This document shows positions 1 through 9,313 of a stretch of DNA of 64,000 bases, piece after piece; the first letter of the stretch is position 1, and the number at the start of each line of letters is the position of its first letter. The stretch spans positions 1 through 64,000 of the forward strand of contig JANPPC010000009.1 in assembly GCA_031428275.1 (NCBI GenBank), given 5' to 3'. This DNA is from Pseudobdellovibrio sp031428275 (GTDB lineage Bacteria; Bdellovibrionota; Bdellovibrionia; Bdellovibrionales; Bdellovibrionaceae). Position numbers and translations under genes: made by a program. The notes below the pieces were generated by a model that had not been told where the DNA came from, did not search any database, and saw only the letters and a program-made list of their open reading frames with translations.

Positions 1-486
1 GCTTTAGGTTACACGCCAAGTTCAGCAGCTTTAGCAACGAACAGTATCTTTGTTGGTAATGCTTCGGGTGTTGCACAAGCTCAAACAATGTCGGGCGATG
101 CATCGATCTTAAGTACAGGTATGTTATCGTTAACTGCAATCGGTGCCGGTGGTACAGGTTTCAAAACGACATACGACACAAAAGGTCGCGTAACAGCTTC
201 AGTAGCCATGGTATCAACTGATATTACCACTGCTTTAGGTTACACGCCATTTACGGGTGGTTTAGCTTCAGGATTAGTATTTATTGGTAACGGATCTAAT
301 ATTGGTGAAGGTCGCTCGATTTCTGGTGACGCAGTTATTTCAAATGTTGGTCAATTAACTTTACAACCTTCTGGCGTAACAACTGGTACTTATTCAAAAG
401 TAACGGTTGATGCAAAAGGCCGCGTGACCGTTGGTGCAAATATTAATTCGACAGATGTAACGACGGCTTTAGGTTACACGCCAACT
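1..486 (+). repeat. Tandem coding repeats of 231 and 234 bp in the fibre shaft
   Basis: The near-identical block GCTTTAGGTTACACGCCA begins at 1, 232 and 466, with matching flanking codons for T(D/A)xTTALGYTP and for the GN(I/A)xxG strand. Unit length differs by one codon. The DNA similarity over parts of each unit suggests recent duplication or recombination within the fibre shaft; more units probably lie left of the window. Confidence 0.8.
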
Positions 487-1353
487 TCAGCATCTTTACC
501 TAGCGGAAATATTTTCGTAGGTAGCGCGGGCGGCGTAGCGGCTGCGGTGGTAATGAGTGGTGATGTGACGATCGCCAATACGGGTGTAACAACAATTGCG
601 AACAACGCGATTACGACTCCGAAGATTTTTGCGAATCCAGGTGTAAGTCGTATCGTTGCAACAGACGCATCGACGGGCGCGACGTTAGCTCCGTTATCGT
701 GTTCAATAGCAGGTCAAATCTTAGAGTGGAATGTCGCCACGGGTTGGACATGCGTCAATGTTGATACGAATAATTTCGGTGTTAAGGCAGCGGGCTTAGT
801 TTTCGCGGGTCCGGCAACGGGTGGTTCGGCTCAACCAACTTTCCGTGGTTTAGCTTCATCTGATATCTCGACGGCATTAAGTACTTCTGCTTATGTTCCG
901 GGTGGTAACTCGTTTACGGGTGCAGCGCAAACAATTGGTACAAACAATGCGGCTTCGTTAGCAATTAAAACAAATAACGTTGCCCGTGTAACAATGGATA
1001 CATTGGGCGGGGTTCAAGTATCTGGTCAAGCGTGGTCGAACGTACAAACTTCGACAATTAACACGAGCTTAATTTGGGATGCAAACAGCGGAAACGTAAT
1101 GCGATGGACTCCGACGACGGCAAGTACGGTTACGATTAATAACGTAAAACCAGGTGCGGCGTATATGCTAGTTGTGAACAACAGTGGTACAACAACAATT
1201 ACTTTTACTTGTAATGATTCAACTCCGACAAACTTACCAACTGGCTTTGTTCCGGCAAATGGTAACCGCGTTTCGGGTTTTTTGAATAAAACCGTTTACA
1301 CGATCATGAGTGATGGTGCCAACTGTTTGATTACTTGGATTACGGGTTACTAA
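1..1353 (+). CDS. Surface fibre protein with ALGYTP repeats (5' end outside window)
   Basis: The reading frame is open from base 1, so the true start lies upstream of the window; the first ATG at 88 is internal. The shaft consists of tandem units of 77-78 residues, each holding an ALGYTP motif (codons starting at 1, 232 and 466) and a VTVDAKGRVT-type strand, as in phage tail fibres and the trimeric chimeric fibres known from Bdellovibrio. After about residue 200 the repeats stop and a Thr/Asn/Ser-rich beta-type region leads to a C-terminal head-like domain with two Cys, ending in ITGY. By family it should be an exported fibre whose tip binds a surface; the ligand cannot be read from sequence. 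A second adhesin gene follows 22 bp downstream. Confidence 0.75.
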   Translation, partial: ALGYTPSSAALATNSIFVGNASGVAQAQTMSGDASILSTGMLSLTAIGAGGTGFKTTYDTKGRVTASVAMVSTDITTALGYTPFTGGLASGLVFIGNGSNIGEGRSISGDAVISNVGQLTLQPSGVTTGTYSKVTVDAKGRVTVGANINSTDVTTALGYTPTSASLPSGNIFVGSAGGVAAAVVMSGDVTIANTGVTTIANNAITTPKIFANPGVSRIVATDASTGATLAPLSCSIAGQILEWNVATGWTCVNVDTNNFGVKAAGLVFAGPATGGSAQPTFRGLASSDISTALSTSAYVPGGNSFTGAAQTIGTNNAASLAIKTNNVARVTMDTLGGVQVSGQAWSNVQTSTINTSLIWDANSGNVMRWTPTTASTVTINNVKPGAAYMLVVNNSGTTTITFTCNDSTPTNLPTGFVPANGNRVSGFLNKTVYTIMSDGANCLITWITGY

Positions 1354-1375
1354 AAGTTTTTATACTAGGGATGGT

Positions 1376-3270
1376 ATGAAGTTTCTGTTGTTGTTTACAT
1401 TTATTCTAAATGTAATTTCTTTCAGAAGGTAAAGGCACAATTCGTTGTGCCTTTACCTTACTGGAAAGTCATGACCGGTAATCTTTACGTTGCTGATAGC
1501 CCGTTTTATAATTTTGGAATCTTACCCACTAGTGCAGCCGTTGAAAGAGCGATTACGCTCACTAACAATGGTGCAAGCCTGATTGTTAACTTAGTCGGTA
1601 CGACCCCTTTAACAACGCGCTTTAGCTACAAGGGCGGCGCTTACCCGGGTACTGGGGGAACATGCACTTCATCTTTAGCCGCGGCGGCAAATTGTACAAT
1701 TATCGTTACCGCAAGTTCTTCGACGGCCGGAACTTTCACAGATCAATTATCTTTTACTTACACCGATGCATTGGGCGGCCCGTACTTAACTAGAAGAATT
1801 GTCTCTGCTCAATTTACAGCGACAACGATTACATCTATTTTCGTAGCTCCTACCTCTGGAAATTTCAATCCGGGCAATACGCAGCAAATTAAATGTTACG
1901 GAAATACATCTGATGGTGGAACAATCGATTTAACAAACTCTTGCGTATGGACATCTGCAAATACAGGCGTTGTTACAGTCGATGATAGTTCGAACAAAGG
2001 TCTAATTACCGGCGTCGCCAATGGTGGCCCGGTCAATATTACGGCGACTTATTCTCCTTACAGCGCAACGGCAAGTATTACGGTGAGCGCAGCGGCTGCT
2101 TCGTTTGTTACCCCGGGCGTTGGTTTAAACGCTCGTTACTATTCGACAACTTCGGGTGGAGCGCCTCCGCAAGATGCATTATCCGTTTTAGTAAATTCTC
2201 GTATCGACGGAACGGTCGCGTTCGCTTGGGGAACTGGTACGAATCCAGCGGGTGGAGTCAATAATTTCGGAGCTCGTTGGACAGGCCAGATTACTGCTCC
2301 GACAAGTGGGGCTTACTGTATTCAAACTCGCTCGGACGACGGTCTCAGATTATGGATCAATAATACTTTAATCATTAATAATTATACCGCCCATGCAGCT
2401 ACAAACGACAACGGTACTTTCACGTTCGTTGCAAATCAAAAATACGATATCGTGATGGAATTTTTCGAAGCAGGCGGAGATGCCGAAGCGCATTTACGCT
2501 ATATCGCGGGCGCTTGCGGAACGCCGACAACGGTACCGCAGGCAAATTTATATCCAACGGCGACTCGCGCGCTGGACATGGGGCTGAACACAATGCCACG
2601 ATACACGAACGCTTATCGTGGATTTCCGATGAACGGTGCGGTGGGTGCTATTGCGAATGGTGCTGCGATCACAGGTTTAGTGGGGGGCGGTGGCGCGACT
2701 CCGGTCAATGCAGTCGCTAATAATACAAATGGCACCGGAATGGCGTACGTAGGTACCGAGCGCTCGCAAGGTGTTAACTTTGACGGAACAGATGATTATA
2801 TTTCGGTTGCAGCGTCGACATTACCCACAGGAAGTGCCGCCAGAACAATTGCGGCTTGGGTTAGGCCGACCTCAACCGGTACCACTTTACCAGTTACTTT
2901 TTACGGAACAAATACTGCGGGCACCGGCTACGGTATCGAAATTTTATCCAGCGGTCGAATTCGTCATAGCATCACCGGCACAACTTGCACTTCAGCGGCC
3001 TCGCTTAGTTTTAGCACCTGGCAATTCGTTGCGGTTACCTTAACAGGAACAACGACGAATATTTACATAAATGGTGCGCTCGATTCAACATGTACAATGG
3101 GCGCGACGGCGGCCACAGCAGCAGGTTCAACCTTATTCATCGGTCGTGACATTGCCGGAACTACTTTTTTTCAAGGTCAAATAGACGAAGTATCATACTG
3201 GAATATTGTTTTAACGGCCGGAGAAGTAAATACTTTCTTCGAGCGCACACGTGTAGTGAACCCACCCTAG
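1376..3270 (+). CDS. Secreted adhesin with Ig-like, BIG2, PA14 and LamG-like domains; signal peptide out of frame
   Basis: The body of the protein is open in frame 1 up to 3270. In order it shows an Ig/HYDIN-like beta domain (about 1470-1800), a BIG2-like domain (1830-2090), a PA14-like domain (2110-2510, with ARYY, RSDDGLRLWIN and HLRY motifs) and a LamG/concanavalin-like domain (2570-3250, with DGTDDYI, AAWV, IDEVSYWN). The only convincing start is ATG 1376, five bases after an AGGG Shine-Dalgarno. It encodes a hydrophobic signal sequence MKFLLLFTFILNVISF, but this frame ends at TAA 1430-1432. A -1 shift at TTTC (1420-1423) would give ISF-QKVKAQF with a VKA/QF signal-peptidase site. GTG 1447 is a poor start because it sits in the 3' arm of a perfect hairpin. 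Either the gene is disrupted, the assembly lacks one base, or translation shifts frame. PA14 and LamG folds usually bind carbohydrate. Confidence 0.65.
1428..1457 (+). promoter_or_regulatory. Perfect 13-bp hairpin with TTCG tetraloop
   Basis: GGTAAAGGCACAA (1428-1440) pairs perfectly with TTGTGCCTTTACC (1445-1457) around TTCG, an extra-stable RNA tetraloop. No T tract follows, so it is a weak intrinsic terminator for the fibre gene. It starts five bases after the point where the signal-peptide frame and the adhesin frame would need to join, the geometry expected of a frameshift-stimulating stem. It could also stabilise the 3' end of the upstream mRNA. Confidence 0.75.
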
Positions 3271-3500
3271 ACAATTTCTAGGCGAACAGATTAATTATTG
3301 AAAAAAATACGCTGAGCCCGAAATTAATCTACCGCAATGCCGAGACCTGGCCATAAGCTTAGTCCAGCGTTATGTCAGACGATAAAGGTATCTCATCTTA
3401 GGTCTGTATAGAGCATCATAATTGCCCAAGCATAGATTTTTTTGCCAGGTTCTCGTATGATAAAGACTGAAGAATATGATTTCTTTATTTGGGGGCTAGG

Positions 3501-4598
3501 ATGGCATTCCGTAAATTATTATCTATTGTATTAGTCGGGGCAGCAACAATTTGGCTGACTGGCTGTTTTTCATCGCAGGTGCGTTTACCAGCGTCAGTTT
3601 CGCAAGTTTACAAAAATTCTGAAATTCAACAGATACTAGGTATGGCTGCGCAGAATAATATTTTATTTCATATACCAGAGGTAACGACTCGCGAAGTCGA
3701 AAAAACTGAAATCGATGCGAAGTGCCGTGAAATTGATGAGCCATTATGGGCTGATAGACTTTCGGTTTACTTAAGTGAGTTTAGAAAACACCCCGAGCTA
3801 CTTTCGCGCTTTCATATTTTAGAAATTAAACGTGCAGATTCTTCGCAAATTCAAATTCAGAAAGACTTAGACGGTGCCGTCACTGTTTCAATTCAGTTCG
3901 TAAAAATGGAAAGTCGCGGTAAGGTTCAATTAGATTCAAAGCTTCCGTGTAAAGGTTCAATTGCTGAATACTTAGGTCGCGAATTAATCAAAACTGACTA
4001 TGAATTTCCGACAACCGAGCAATTTGAAGCTTCTTTAAAAAAATTACCCGAGCGTTTGAATGTTCCGCGTCTTCAATTCTCGAACGATTTTTTATCGTAC
4101 TTGGCGGATCGCGGAATAATTTTTAAGTTTAATCACGAAATGTCTTTTGAAAAGACTACGAAGGGTCAATACGTGATGGTCGAAGTGATGAATCAACTAT
4201 CGGCCGAGACCAAACAGCCGTTTCACAAACATTTGAATTACTGGTTTAAACAAATCTCTGAAAAAAGCGCACAAGCCTCGGTTATTCAAATGTTTGGTTT
4301 AATTCCTGAAAAAGTTCTAAAATCAGGAGTGAAAGTCGAATCTGATAACGATCATAAAAGTCGTTTGATGGGAGAATCAGATTTAACTTACGTTTTTACC
4401 AGTTATGCAGTTGAAAACGAAAAAGTTAAATTAGCTTCGTTAAAAGATTTAGATCAATGCCTAGAAACTTTTACCGGAGATATGACTGGTGTAAAGCTTC
4501 GTAAGCCAGCTTCGACCGAAAAAGAAAGTTTTCTTCGTCCGGGCTATGCTTGCCAGGTAACTTCGGTTGAACCGCCTACTGATGAGCCTGCGCAATAA
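3501..4598 (+). CDS. Lipoprotein of unknown function
   Basis: Predicted 365-aa protein starting at ATG 3501, directly after GGGGGCTAGG; an in-frame TTG 12 bases earlier lies inside that ribosome-binding region. The N-terminus is a lipoprotein signal, MAFRKLL plus a hydrophobic stretch and an LTGC lipobox (Cys about residue 22), so it should be anchored in an envelope membrane. The rest is a soluble, charged, mixed alpha/beta chain with no motif I recognise. It ends 16 bp from the convergent ampG gene. Function unknown. Confidence 0.75.
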   Translation: MAFRKLLSIVLVGAATIWLTGCFSSQVRLPASVSQVYKNSEIQQILGMAAQNNILFHIPEVTTREVEKTEIDAKCREIDEPLWADRLSVYLSEFRKHPELLSRFHILEIKRADSSQIQIQKDLDGAVTVSIQFVKMESRGKVQLDSKLPCKGSIAEYLGRELIKTDYEFPTTEQFEASLKKLPERLNVPRLQFSNDFLSYLADRGIIFKFNHEMSFEKTTKGQYVMVEVMNQLSAETKQPFHKHLNYWFKQISEKSAQASVIQMFGLIPEKVLKSGVKVESDNDHKSRLMGESDLTYVFTSYAVENEKVKLASLKDLDQCLETFTGDMTGVKLRKPASTEKESFLRPGYACQVTSVEPPTDEPAQ

Positions 4599-4614
4599 AG
4601 TATTTGCTAGTACG

Positions 4615-5940
4615 CTATGTAGTCTGCGATAAGTCAGTGGCCAACTTACGATTTTGAACTTTGTTTAGCCACCATAGAAGTGCTAAACCCGGAATTGCCA
4701 TGATGGCCCCAAAGTAAAAGAAATTAGCCCAACCAACCGCCACTTGTAAAACTCCCCCGAATCCAGAAAAGACAGTTCGACCAAGCGTCGCAACACTTGT
4801 TAGTAGTGCAAACTGAGTTGCGGTAAATTTTCTATTCGTGATCGAAGCTAAGTATGCGGTAAATGCCGCTGTTCCCATGCCAGAAGAAAAATCTTCAAAA
4901 ATCACCGTGGCTGCAAGTGACCAAAGCACCGGGCCCGTATAAACGACTAAAGCAAATGATGCTGTCGAGAGAGCTTGTAGAACTCCAAATGCCCAAAGAC
5001 ATTTGCGAATTCCAAACTTTAAAAGAGCCAAGCCGCCCACGAACAAGCCCGCCAGCGAAGAGAACAAACCAAAACTTTTAGTAATCAAACCGATTTCAGC
5101 ATTTTGGTAACCGATGTCTTTATAGAATGGGGTCAGTAAACTTCCAGAAATCTGATCCCCAAGTTTGAATGCGAAAACAAAAATTAAAATCGTAACCGCT
5201 TCGGGCCGTTTAAAAAATTCAATGAAGGGTGAAATCACAGCTTCAAGAATTGATTTAGGTGCCGCTTCTTTCTCGGGCTCTGGAATAAAAAAAGTAACCG
5301 CAGCACAGAAAGCCAGTATTCCAGCCATGATATAATAAAGCTGATTCCAAGAAATTTTGTCACCGACGAATGCGGTGTCAGCTACGAATGAAACTCCGAC
5401 TCCGCCAGCAACAAGCATGGCGACGCGGTATCCGTAAACGCCCATTGACGAACCTAAACCCATTTCTTCATTAGTTAAAAATTCGCGACGATAGGCATCG
5501 ATGGCGATATCTTGCGTGGCGCTCATGAAGGCGACAAACACCGCCCAAGCGGCCAGTGTGGTTAGATCCATCGACGGCACTTGACCGGCCATCATTACGA
5601 TACCGACCACTAAACCAATTTGTGAAAAAAGCATCCACGTTTTTCGGCGCCCAACTTTTTCTGAAAAATAACGGTCTAATAGCGGAGCCCACAAATATTT
5701 GAAAGAGTAGGCGATACCAACCCAGCTAAAAAAGCCAATTGTTTTAATGTCGATTTTATCTTGCGCTAGCCATTGCTTTAATGTGGCGCCAGTTAATAAT
5801 AGCGGCAAACCACTGGCAAAGCCCAATATAAAAATGATCAGCATATCTTTGCTTAAAACTTTGCGCCATATGGGACGGGTATCAAAAGCTTTTACGGTCT
5901 GAGGCGAAGGTTTGACCGTACTCAGATCAGACATGTGCAT
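4615..5940 (-). CDS. ampG: AmpG-family muropeptide permease (MFS)
   Basis: A 441-aa polytopic membrane protein with about 12 hydrophobic segments. The first helix region carries GFASGLPLLLTGATLKQWL, the AmpG signature, followed by FFSWVGIAYSFKYLWAPLLDRY and GRRKTW between helices 2 and 3. AmpG carries GlcNAc-anhydroMurNAc peptides from periplasm to cytoplasm for murein recycling. Its start overlaps the end of the upstream deaminase gene by 14 nt (ATG 5940, or ATG 5934 two codons on), so the two are probably translationally coupled. In a predator this permease could also serve to take up wall fragments; that is inference. Confidence 0.9.
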   Translation of the reverse strand: MHMSDLSTVKPSPQTVKAFDTRPIWRKVLSKDMLIIFILGFASGLPLLLTGATLKQWLAQDKIDIKTIGFFSWVGIAYSFKYLWAPLLDRYFSEKVGRRKTWMLFSQIGLVVGIVMMAGQVPSMDLTTLAAWAVFVAFMSATQDIAIDAYRREFLTNEEMGLGSSMGVYGYRVAMLVAGGVGVSFVADTAFVGDKISWNQLYYIMAGILAFCAAVTFFIPEPEKEAAPKSILEAVISPFIEFFKRPEAVTILIFVFAFKLGDQISGSLLTPFYKDIGYQNAEIGLITKSFGLFSSLAGLFVGGLALLKFGIRKCLWAFGVLQALSTASFALVVYTGPVLWSLAATVIFEDFSSGMGTAAFTAYLASITNRKFTATQFALLTSVATLGRTVFSGFGGVLQVAVGWANFFYFGAIMAIPGLALLWWLNKVQNRKLATDLSQTT

Positions 5941-7567
5941 TCACATCTTTACGCATTTTCCAAAGTAACTGGCTGATGAACGGTCGACGAGTTTCACCGG
6001 TGGTTACCATCAACAACTTGGTAATTTTTAAATTATTGGGATCTGTTAACAGAAGAATTAACATCTCGTGAATAAAATTAGTGTTTAAAGTGATGTAGTT
6101 GTCAGTGCCGACACCCAACTGTACACCTTTTTTCTCCCACCACGAAAATGGGTGATCTTTGTAATCATCAAACTTGCCCGTTAGTTTATTATTAGAAGAA
6201 GGTAGGGCAATTAACGAAACACCCTTTTGAATCAGGCGGTTTAATACGTCATGTTGGTACTGTTCAACTTCGCGCGCCGTATGAAATTTTGCCTTTAAAA
6301 AGCGAGTACGATCTTTTTCATCTAAGACTTCGCCTGACAGAATTTTTTGCAAGACGTGCCGGTGATTGGCCCAGCCTAAATCCATCAGCTCATTAAAATC
6401 AGTCGTGCCTGAAGCTACGGGAATGCTGGCTAGATTATGTCGGATGATGCGTTGGTAAAGTTTATGAAAATATAAATTAGGGTTAATGCCTAAACTGATA
6501 CCGTGCTCTAAAGTATCGATGTGCCAAATGTTCATAGCGTTGTCGACTGCTTGAATGCCTTTTTTTAGGGTATGCCAAGTTTCACCGTGGTGAGATTTAA
6601 TTTTAAAACCACGGTACTGCAATTTTCGAAAACCATGCTGCAGTTCAAAGAAATGTTCTTTACGGTACATTTCGCGTTCGTCGCCGACCGTATCCACTTC
6701 TAATAAATGATCAGCTAAACCCGGATGCTTTTCGATTAAACCTAAAATTTCATCAATCTGATGCATGAAGTGATCTTTACGGGCTGCAAATTTGTTTTCG
6801 TCAAAGTAAGTAATTTCTTTGCGAAATGACGGAGACAAAATAAACTTGAAGTCTTTATTTTCGTTCTGAAATTTTTTAAATCCTTCGTATAAACCAAGCA
6901 AAACATCTTCAGAAGTGACCTGATCTGACCCGGGAATTTTATCGTCGGCCTTAGAGGTAGCCCGATTGAGCATAAATTTTAATCGAATCGAACCTACGTT
7001 ATGCTGGTGATAAAGTTCGTTTGCCATGTGGTAAGCCGCATCAGCGTGAGCCTCGCGAGAAATAAAAACTAAGCTGGCTAAAAATAGAATTCGTAAGTAA
7101 GTCGTGAAGCCTTCTGTATCTTTTAAGCGAATAAGGCTGTCAACATCGTCGGCCGATTTAATCGGCCAAGCTTTTTCTCCGTAAACATGTTTAATTTTCT
7201 TCTCGTAAATGGCTGCGTGCGGACCTTCGATCAGGGGTTGCAGCTTTGACCAAATAAAATCAGCGGTCAAAGACCCCGATAAATGAATATGCTCTTCTTT
7301 GTACTTTAGCGGAAAGCGACGAAAGAATTCTTCTAAAACTAAATTGAAGGGGTGTTCACGGACTGTTCCTAAATCGACTTCATTTGTAATAAATTTATTT
7401 AGTAAAGTTTTGAATTCTACGACCCAACTGTACGCTTCAACATTTTTATTTTTTAACGAAGATGAAAGCATTAGGTCTAAAGTATCGACTAAAGAGATCC
7501 CATTTGTTTCAGAGACAATCTCGATAAATTCTTTAACGAGCAGCTTGTGTGTAAGTGATATAATCAT
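5927..7567 (-). CDS. Adenosine-deaminase-family metal hydrolase
   Basis: 546 aa, longer than classical adenosine deaminase (about 340). Metal-dependent deaminase motifs appear in order: HIHLSG (HxH metal ligands, about residue 93), HHGETW (in place of HAGE), DTLEHGISL (in place of xRIGHG) and GVGTDNY near the C-terminus (metal-binding Asp). The N-terminal 85 residues are an extra helical extension. By family it deaminates a purine nucleoside or nucleotide or a related amine; substrate not resolved. It lies between a GNAT gene (18 bp upstream) and overlapping ampG, suggesting a scavenging operon. Confidence 0.75.
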   Translation of the reverse strand: MIISLTHKLLVKEFIEIVSETNGISLVDTLDLMLSSSLKNKNVEAYSWVVEFKTLLNKFITNEVDLGTVREHPFNLVLEEFFRRFPLKYKEEHIHLSGSLTADFIWSKLQPLIEGPHAAIYEKKIKHVYGEKAWPIKSADDVDSLIRLKDTEGFTTYLRILFLASLVFISREAHADAAYHMANELYHQHNVGSIRLKFMLNRATSKADDKIPGSDQVTSEDVLLGLYEGFKKFQNENKDFKFILSPSFRKEITYFDENKFAARKDHFMHQIDEILGLIEKHPGLADHLLEVDTVGDEREMYRKEHFFELQHGFRKLQYRGFKIKSHHGETWHTLKKGIQAVDNAMNIWHIDTLEHGISLGINPNLYFHKLYQRIIRHNLASIPVASGTTDFNELMDLGWANHRHVLQKILSGEVLDEKDRTRFLKAKFHTAREVEQYQHDVLNRLIQKGVSLIALPSSNNKLTGKFDDYKDHPFSWWEKKGVQLGVGTDNYITLNTNFIHEMLILLLTDPNNLKITKLLMVTTGETRRPFISQLLWKMRKDVNAHV

Positions 7568-7585
7568 CTACAAACTTTACTAGCA

Positions 7586-8029
7586 CTACAGCCACTTGTA
7601 CATGACTTTATGAGGCCCGATCAGAGGGATATCAAAGATTTGCTCTTCGCATTTGAATCCTAATTTTTGGTAGAAAATTTCGGCGCTGGTGCGTGCGTTA
7701 AACCAAATAAAATCACTACCACGTAAATTTAATTCTTTGAGCGCTTCGCTAATTATGAGGGACCCTAGACCTTGGCGTTGGTAAAGTGTATCGGTCGCCA
7801 TTCCGCGCAAGCGATAGGGTTTTTGAGCGTGTGAAAAATCATTGTGACCCTGTTGTAGAAAAGTTCCGTTCGATACGATGCGCCCATCATGAAAAATGGC
7901 AAGATGAAAACTAGTTGCAAAATTATCTTCAGGATAATGGCAAAGTTCGATGCCTTGCCCGGGTCGTAAAATTCGCGAACGTAGATCAATTGTTTCCGAG
8001 GCAGAAATTTGTTTTACTTCAAACGACAT
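7586..8029 (-). CDS. GNAT-family N-acetyltransferase
   Basis: 147 aa. The acetyl-CoA loop appears as RLRGMATDTLYQRQGLGSLI (RxxGxG/A type, about residues 73-93), followed by FIWFNART and FYQKLGFKCEEQ, the beta4-beta5 and C-terminal GF motifs of GNAT enzymes. The acceptor is unknown. It is the second gene of a minus-strand run: HNH gene, this gene, deaminase, ampG; gaps are 12 and 18 bp. Confidence 0.85.
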   Translation of the reverse strand: MSFEVKQISASETIDLRSRILRPGQGIELCHYPEDNFATSFHLAIFHDGRIVSNGTFLQQGHNDFSHAQKPYRLRGMATDTLYQRQGLGSLIISEALKELNLRGSDFIWFNARTSAEIFYQKLGFKCEEQIFDIPLIGPHKVMYKWL

Positions 8030-8041
8030 GGCTCAATTTAC

Positions 8042-8590
8042 TTAATTAGTTTTAAACCGCAAGTAATCTAGCCATGAAATTGGCGCACCGCCAGGTATCG
8101 TATCGTATTCAATAATGGGCAGCCACGCCGGTGCTTTTGCGGGGCGCAGTAAAGGCATTTTTGCTTTTTCGGGAGTACGATTGGCTTTCGTTTGGTTGCA
8201 CGGCCTGCAGGCGGTAACCATATTTGTCCATGTTTTGGGTCCGCCGTGAGAAGCGGGTACAATGTGATCGATCGTTAAATTTTTGTAATCTAGCTTTTCG
8301 GCGCAGTACTGGCAGGTGTAATTGTCGCGAATGTAAACGTTCTCGCGACAGAAGCGAACGCCATCGTTTCGGCGCGGGCGGATATAGGTTTTCAGTCTTA
8401 ACACACTTGGTAATTTGAAGGCGTCACTGACCGACCGGGCAAAGGCTGTGTGGTATTCTAGAACCTCTACTTTGTCTTGAAACCACATCATAAGAGCTTT
8501 TTGCCAAGAAATAATACGGAGAGGTTCGTAACTTGCGTTAAGGACTAGAGCCTTGAAGCTTGTTGTGTAGGCGTCTGCGATTGCCAACAT
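8042..8590 (-). CDS. HNH endonuclease family protein
   Basis: About 182 aa from ATG 8590. The frame stays open to 8953, but that extension would run into the divergent slyD gene and has no family resemblance. It begins near the family block ALVLNASYEPLRIISW and carries the HNH site: CQYC, LTIDHIVPASHGG (His of HNH), N in WTNMV, and CRPCNQTKANRTP; the two CxxC pairs would bind zinc. Such stand-alone HNH proteins are widespread in proteobacteria with no settled role. No good Shine-Dalgarno is visible, so the exact start is uncertain. Confidence 0.8.
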   Translation of the reverse strand: MLAIADAYTTSFKALVLNASYEPLRIISWQKALMMWFQDKVEVLEYHTAFARSVSDAFKLPSVLRLKTYIRPRRNDGVRFCRENVYIRDNYTCQYCAEKLDYKNLTIDHIVPASHGGPKTWTNMVTACRPCNQTKANRTPEKAKMPLLRPAKAPAWLPIIEYDTIPGGAPISWLDYLRFKTN

Positions 8591-8756
8591 ATACATATAT
8601 TGTAATGTATCAGAACTGATCGATTCAATAGCTAATGTTTTATACACAACATAACTATTCGTTATCTCGTTTTTGGCTTGTTCTGATACTTTTTCCAAGA
8701 TAACACTAGACCTTCGTAGAGTAACAAGATCGAAATCACGAAAGGCAGGCACTACC

Positions 8757-9245
8757 ATGTCTACTACTAACCCAACCCGCGTTATAGCTTTCACATACAC
8801 TTTAAAAAATGCAACCGGTGAAGTTCTTGATAAGTCAGAACCGAACCAACCAATGCCATTTCTAGAAGGCCGCCAACAAATTATTCCGGCACTTGAAGCC
8901 GAACTAGTTAAAATGAATGAAGGCGATAAAAAACAAGTCTCTTTGTCGGCCAAAAATTCTTACGGAGAATTTCGTCAAGATATGATCATGGAAGTTCCGA
9001 AAGAAGAGCTATCACACTTAAAATTAGAAATGGGAGCCCATTTACAACTGCAGATGGAATCTCAAACTCGCGTCGTAAAAGTTACGAAAATGACAGAAAC
9101 TCACGTCACTTTAGATGGTAACCATCCTTTAGCGGGAGTTGATTTAGTTTTTGATATCGAGGTCATGCTTATACGCGAAGCGACGGCTGATGAAGTGATT
9201 CACGGACACGCTCACGGCTTGCACGGTCAAGCACATCACCACTGA
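8757..9245 (+). CDS. slyD: FKBP-type peptidyl-prolyl isomerase, SlyD-like
   Basis: 162 aa from ATG 8757 after GGCAGGCACTACC. It has the split FKBP half-domains: FTYTLKNATGEVLDKS and PMPFLEGRQQIIPALEAEL at the N-terminus, an insert-in-flap chaperone domain, then LDGNHPLAGVDLVFDIEV. The tail HGHAHGLHGQAHHH is His-rich, as in SlyD, and should bind Ni/Zn. Expected to be a cytoplasmic isomerase/chaperone. Divergent from the HNH gene with about 165 bp of shared upstream DNA. Confidence 0.88.
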   Translation: MSTTNPTRVIAFTYTLKNATGEVLDKSEPNQPMPFLEGRQQIIPALEAELVKMNEGDKKQVSLSAKNSYGEFRQDMIMEVPKEELSHLKLEMGAHLQLQMESQTRVVKVTKMTETHVTLDGNHPLAGVDLVFDIEVMLIREATADEVIHGHAHGLHGQAHHH

Positions 9246-9276
9246 GGGCTCATAAACCTAACCTAAATTCAGTGCT

Positions 9277-9313
9277 CTTTAACTCAGTAAAAATTAATTA
9301 CACTGAGTTAAAG
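9277..9313. terminator. Inverted repeat between convergent genes
   Basis: CTTTAACTCAGT (9277-9288) pairs perfectly with ACTGAGTTAAAG (9302-9313) around a 13-nt AT-rich loop. It lies just after slyD and includes the last codons of the convergent lipoprotein gene, the usual place for a bidirectional terminator. No clear T tract follows on either strand. Confidence 0.4.

Noticed and set aside
1447..1470. GTG 1447 as start of the adhesin
   Set aside because: It lies in the 3' arm of a perfect 13-bp hairpin, has no Shine-Dalgarno and gives no signal peptide, whereas ATG 1376 has all three in the neighbouring frame.
8591..8953. Longer N-terminus for the HNH protein
   Set aside because: Open but runs into the divergent slyD coding region and shows no family similarity before the LVLNASYEPL block.
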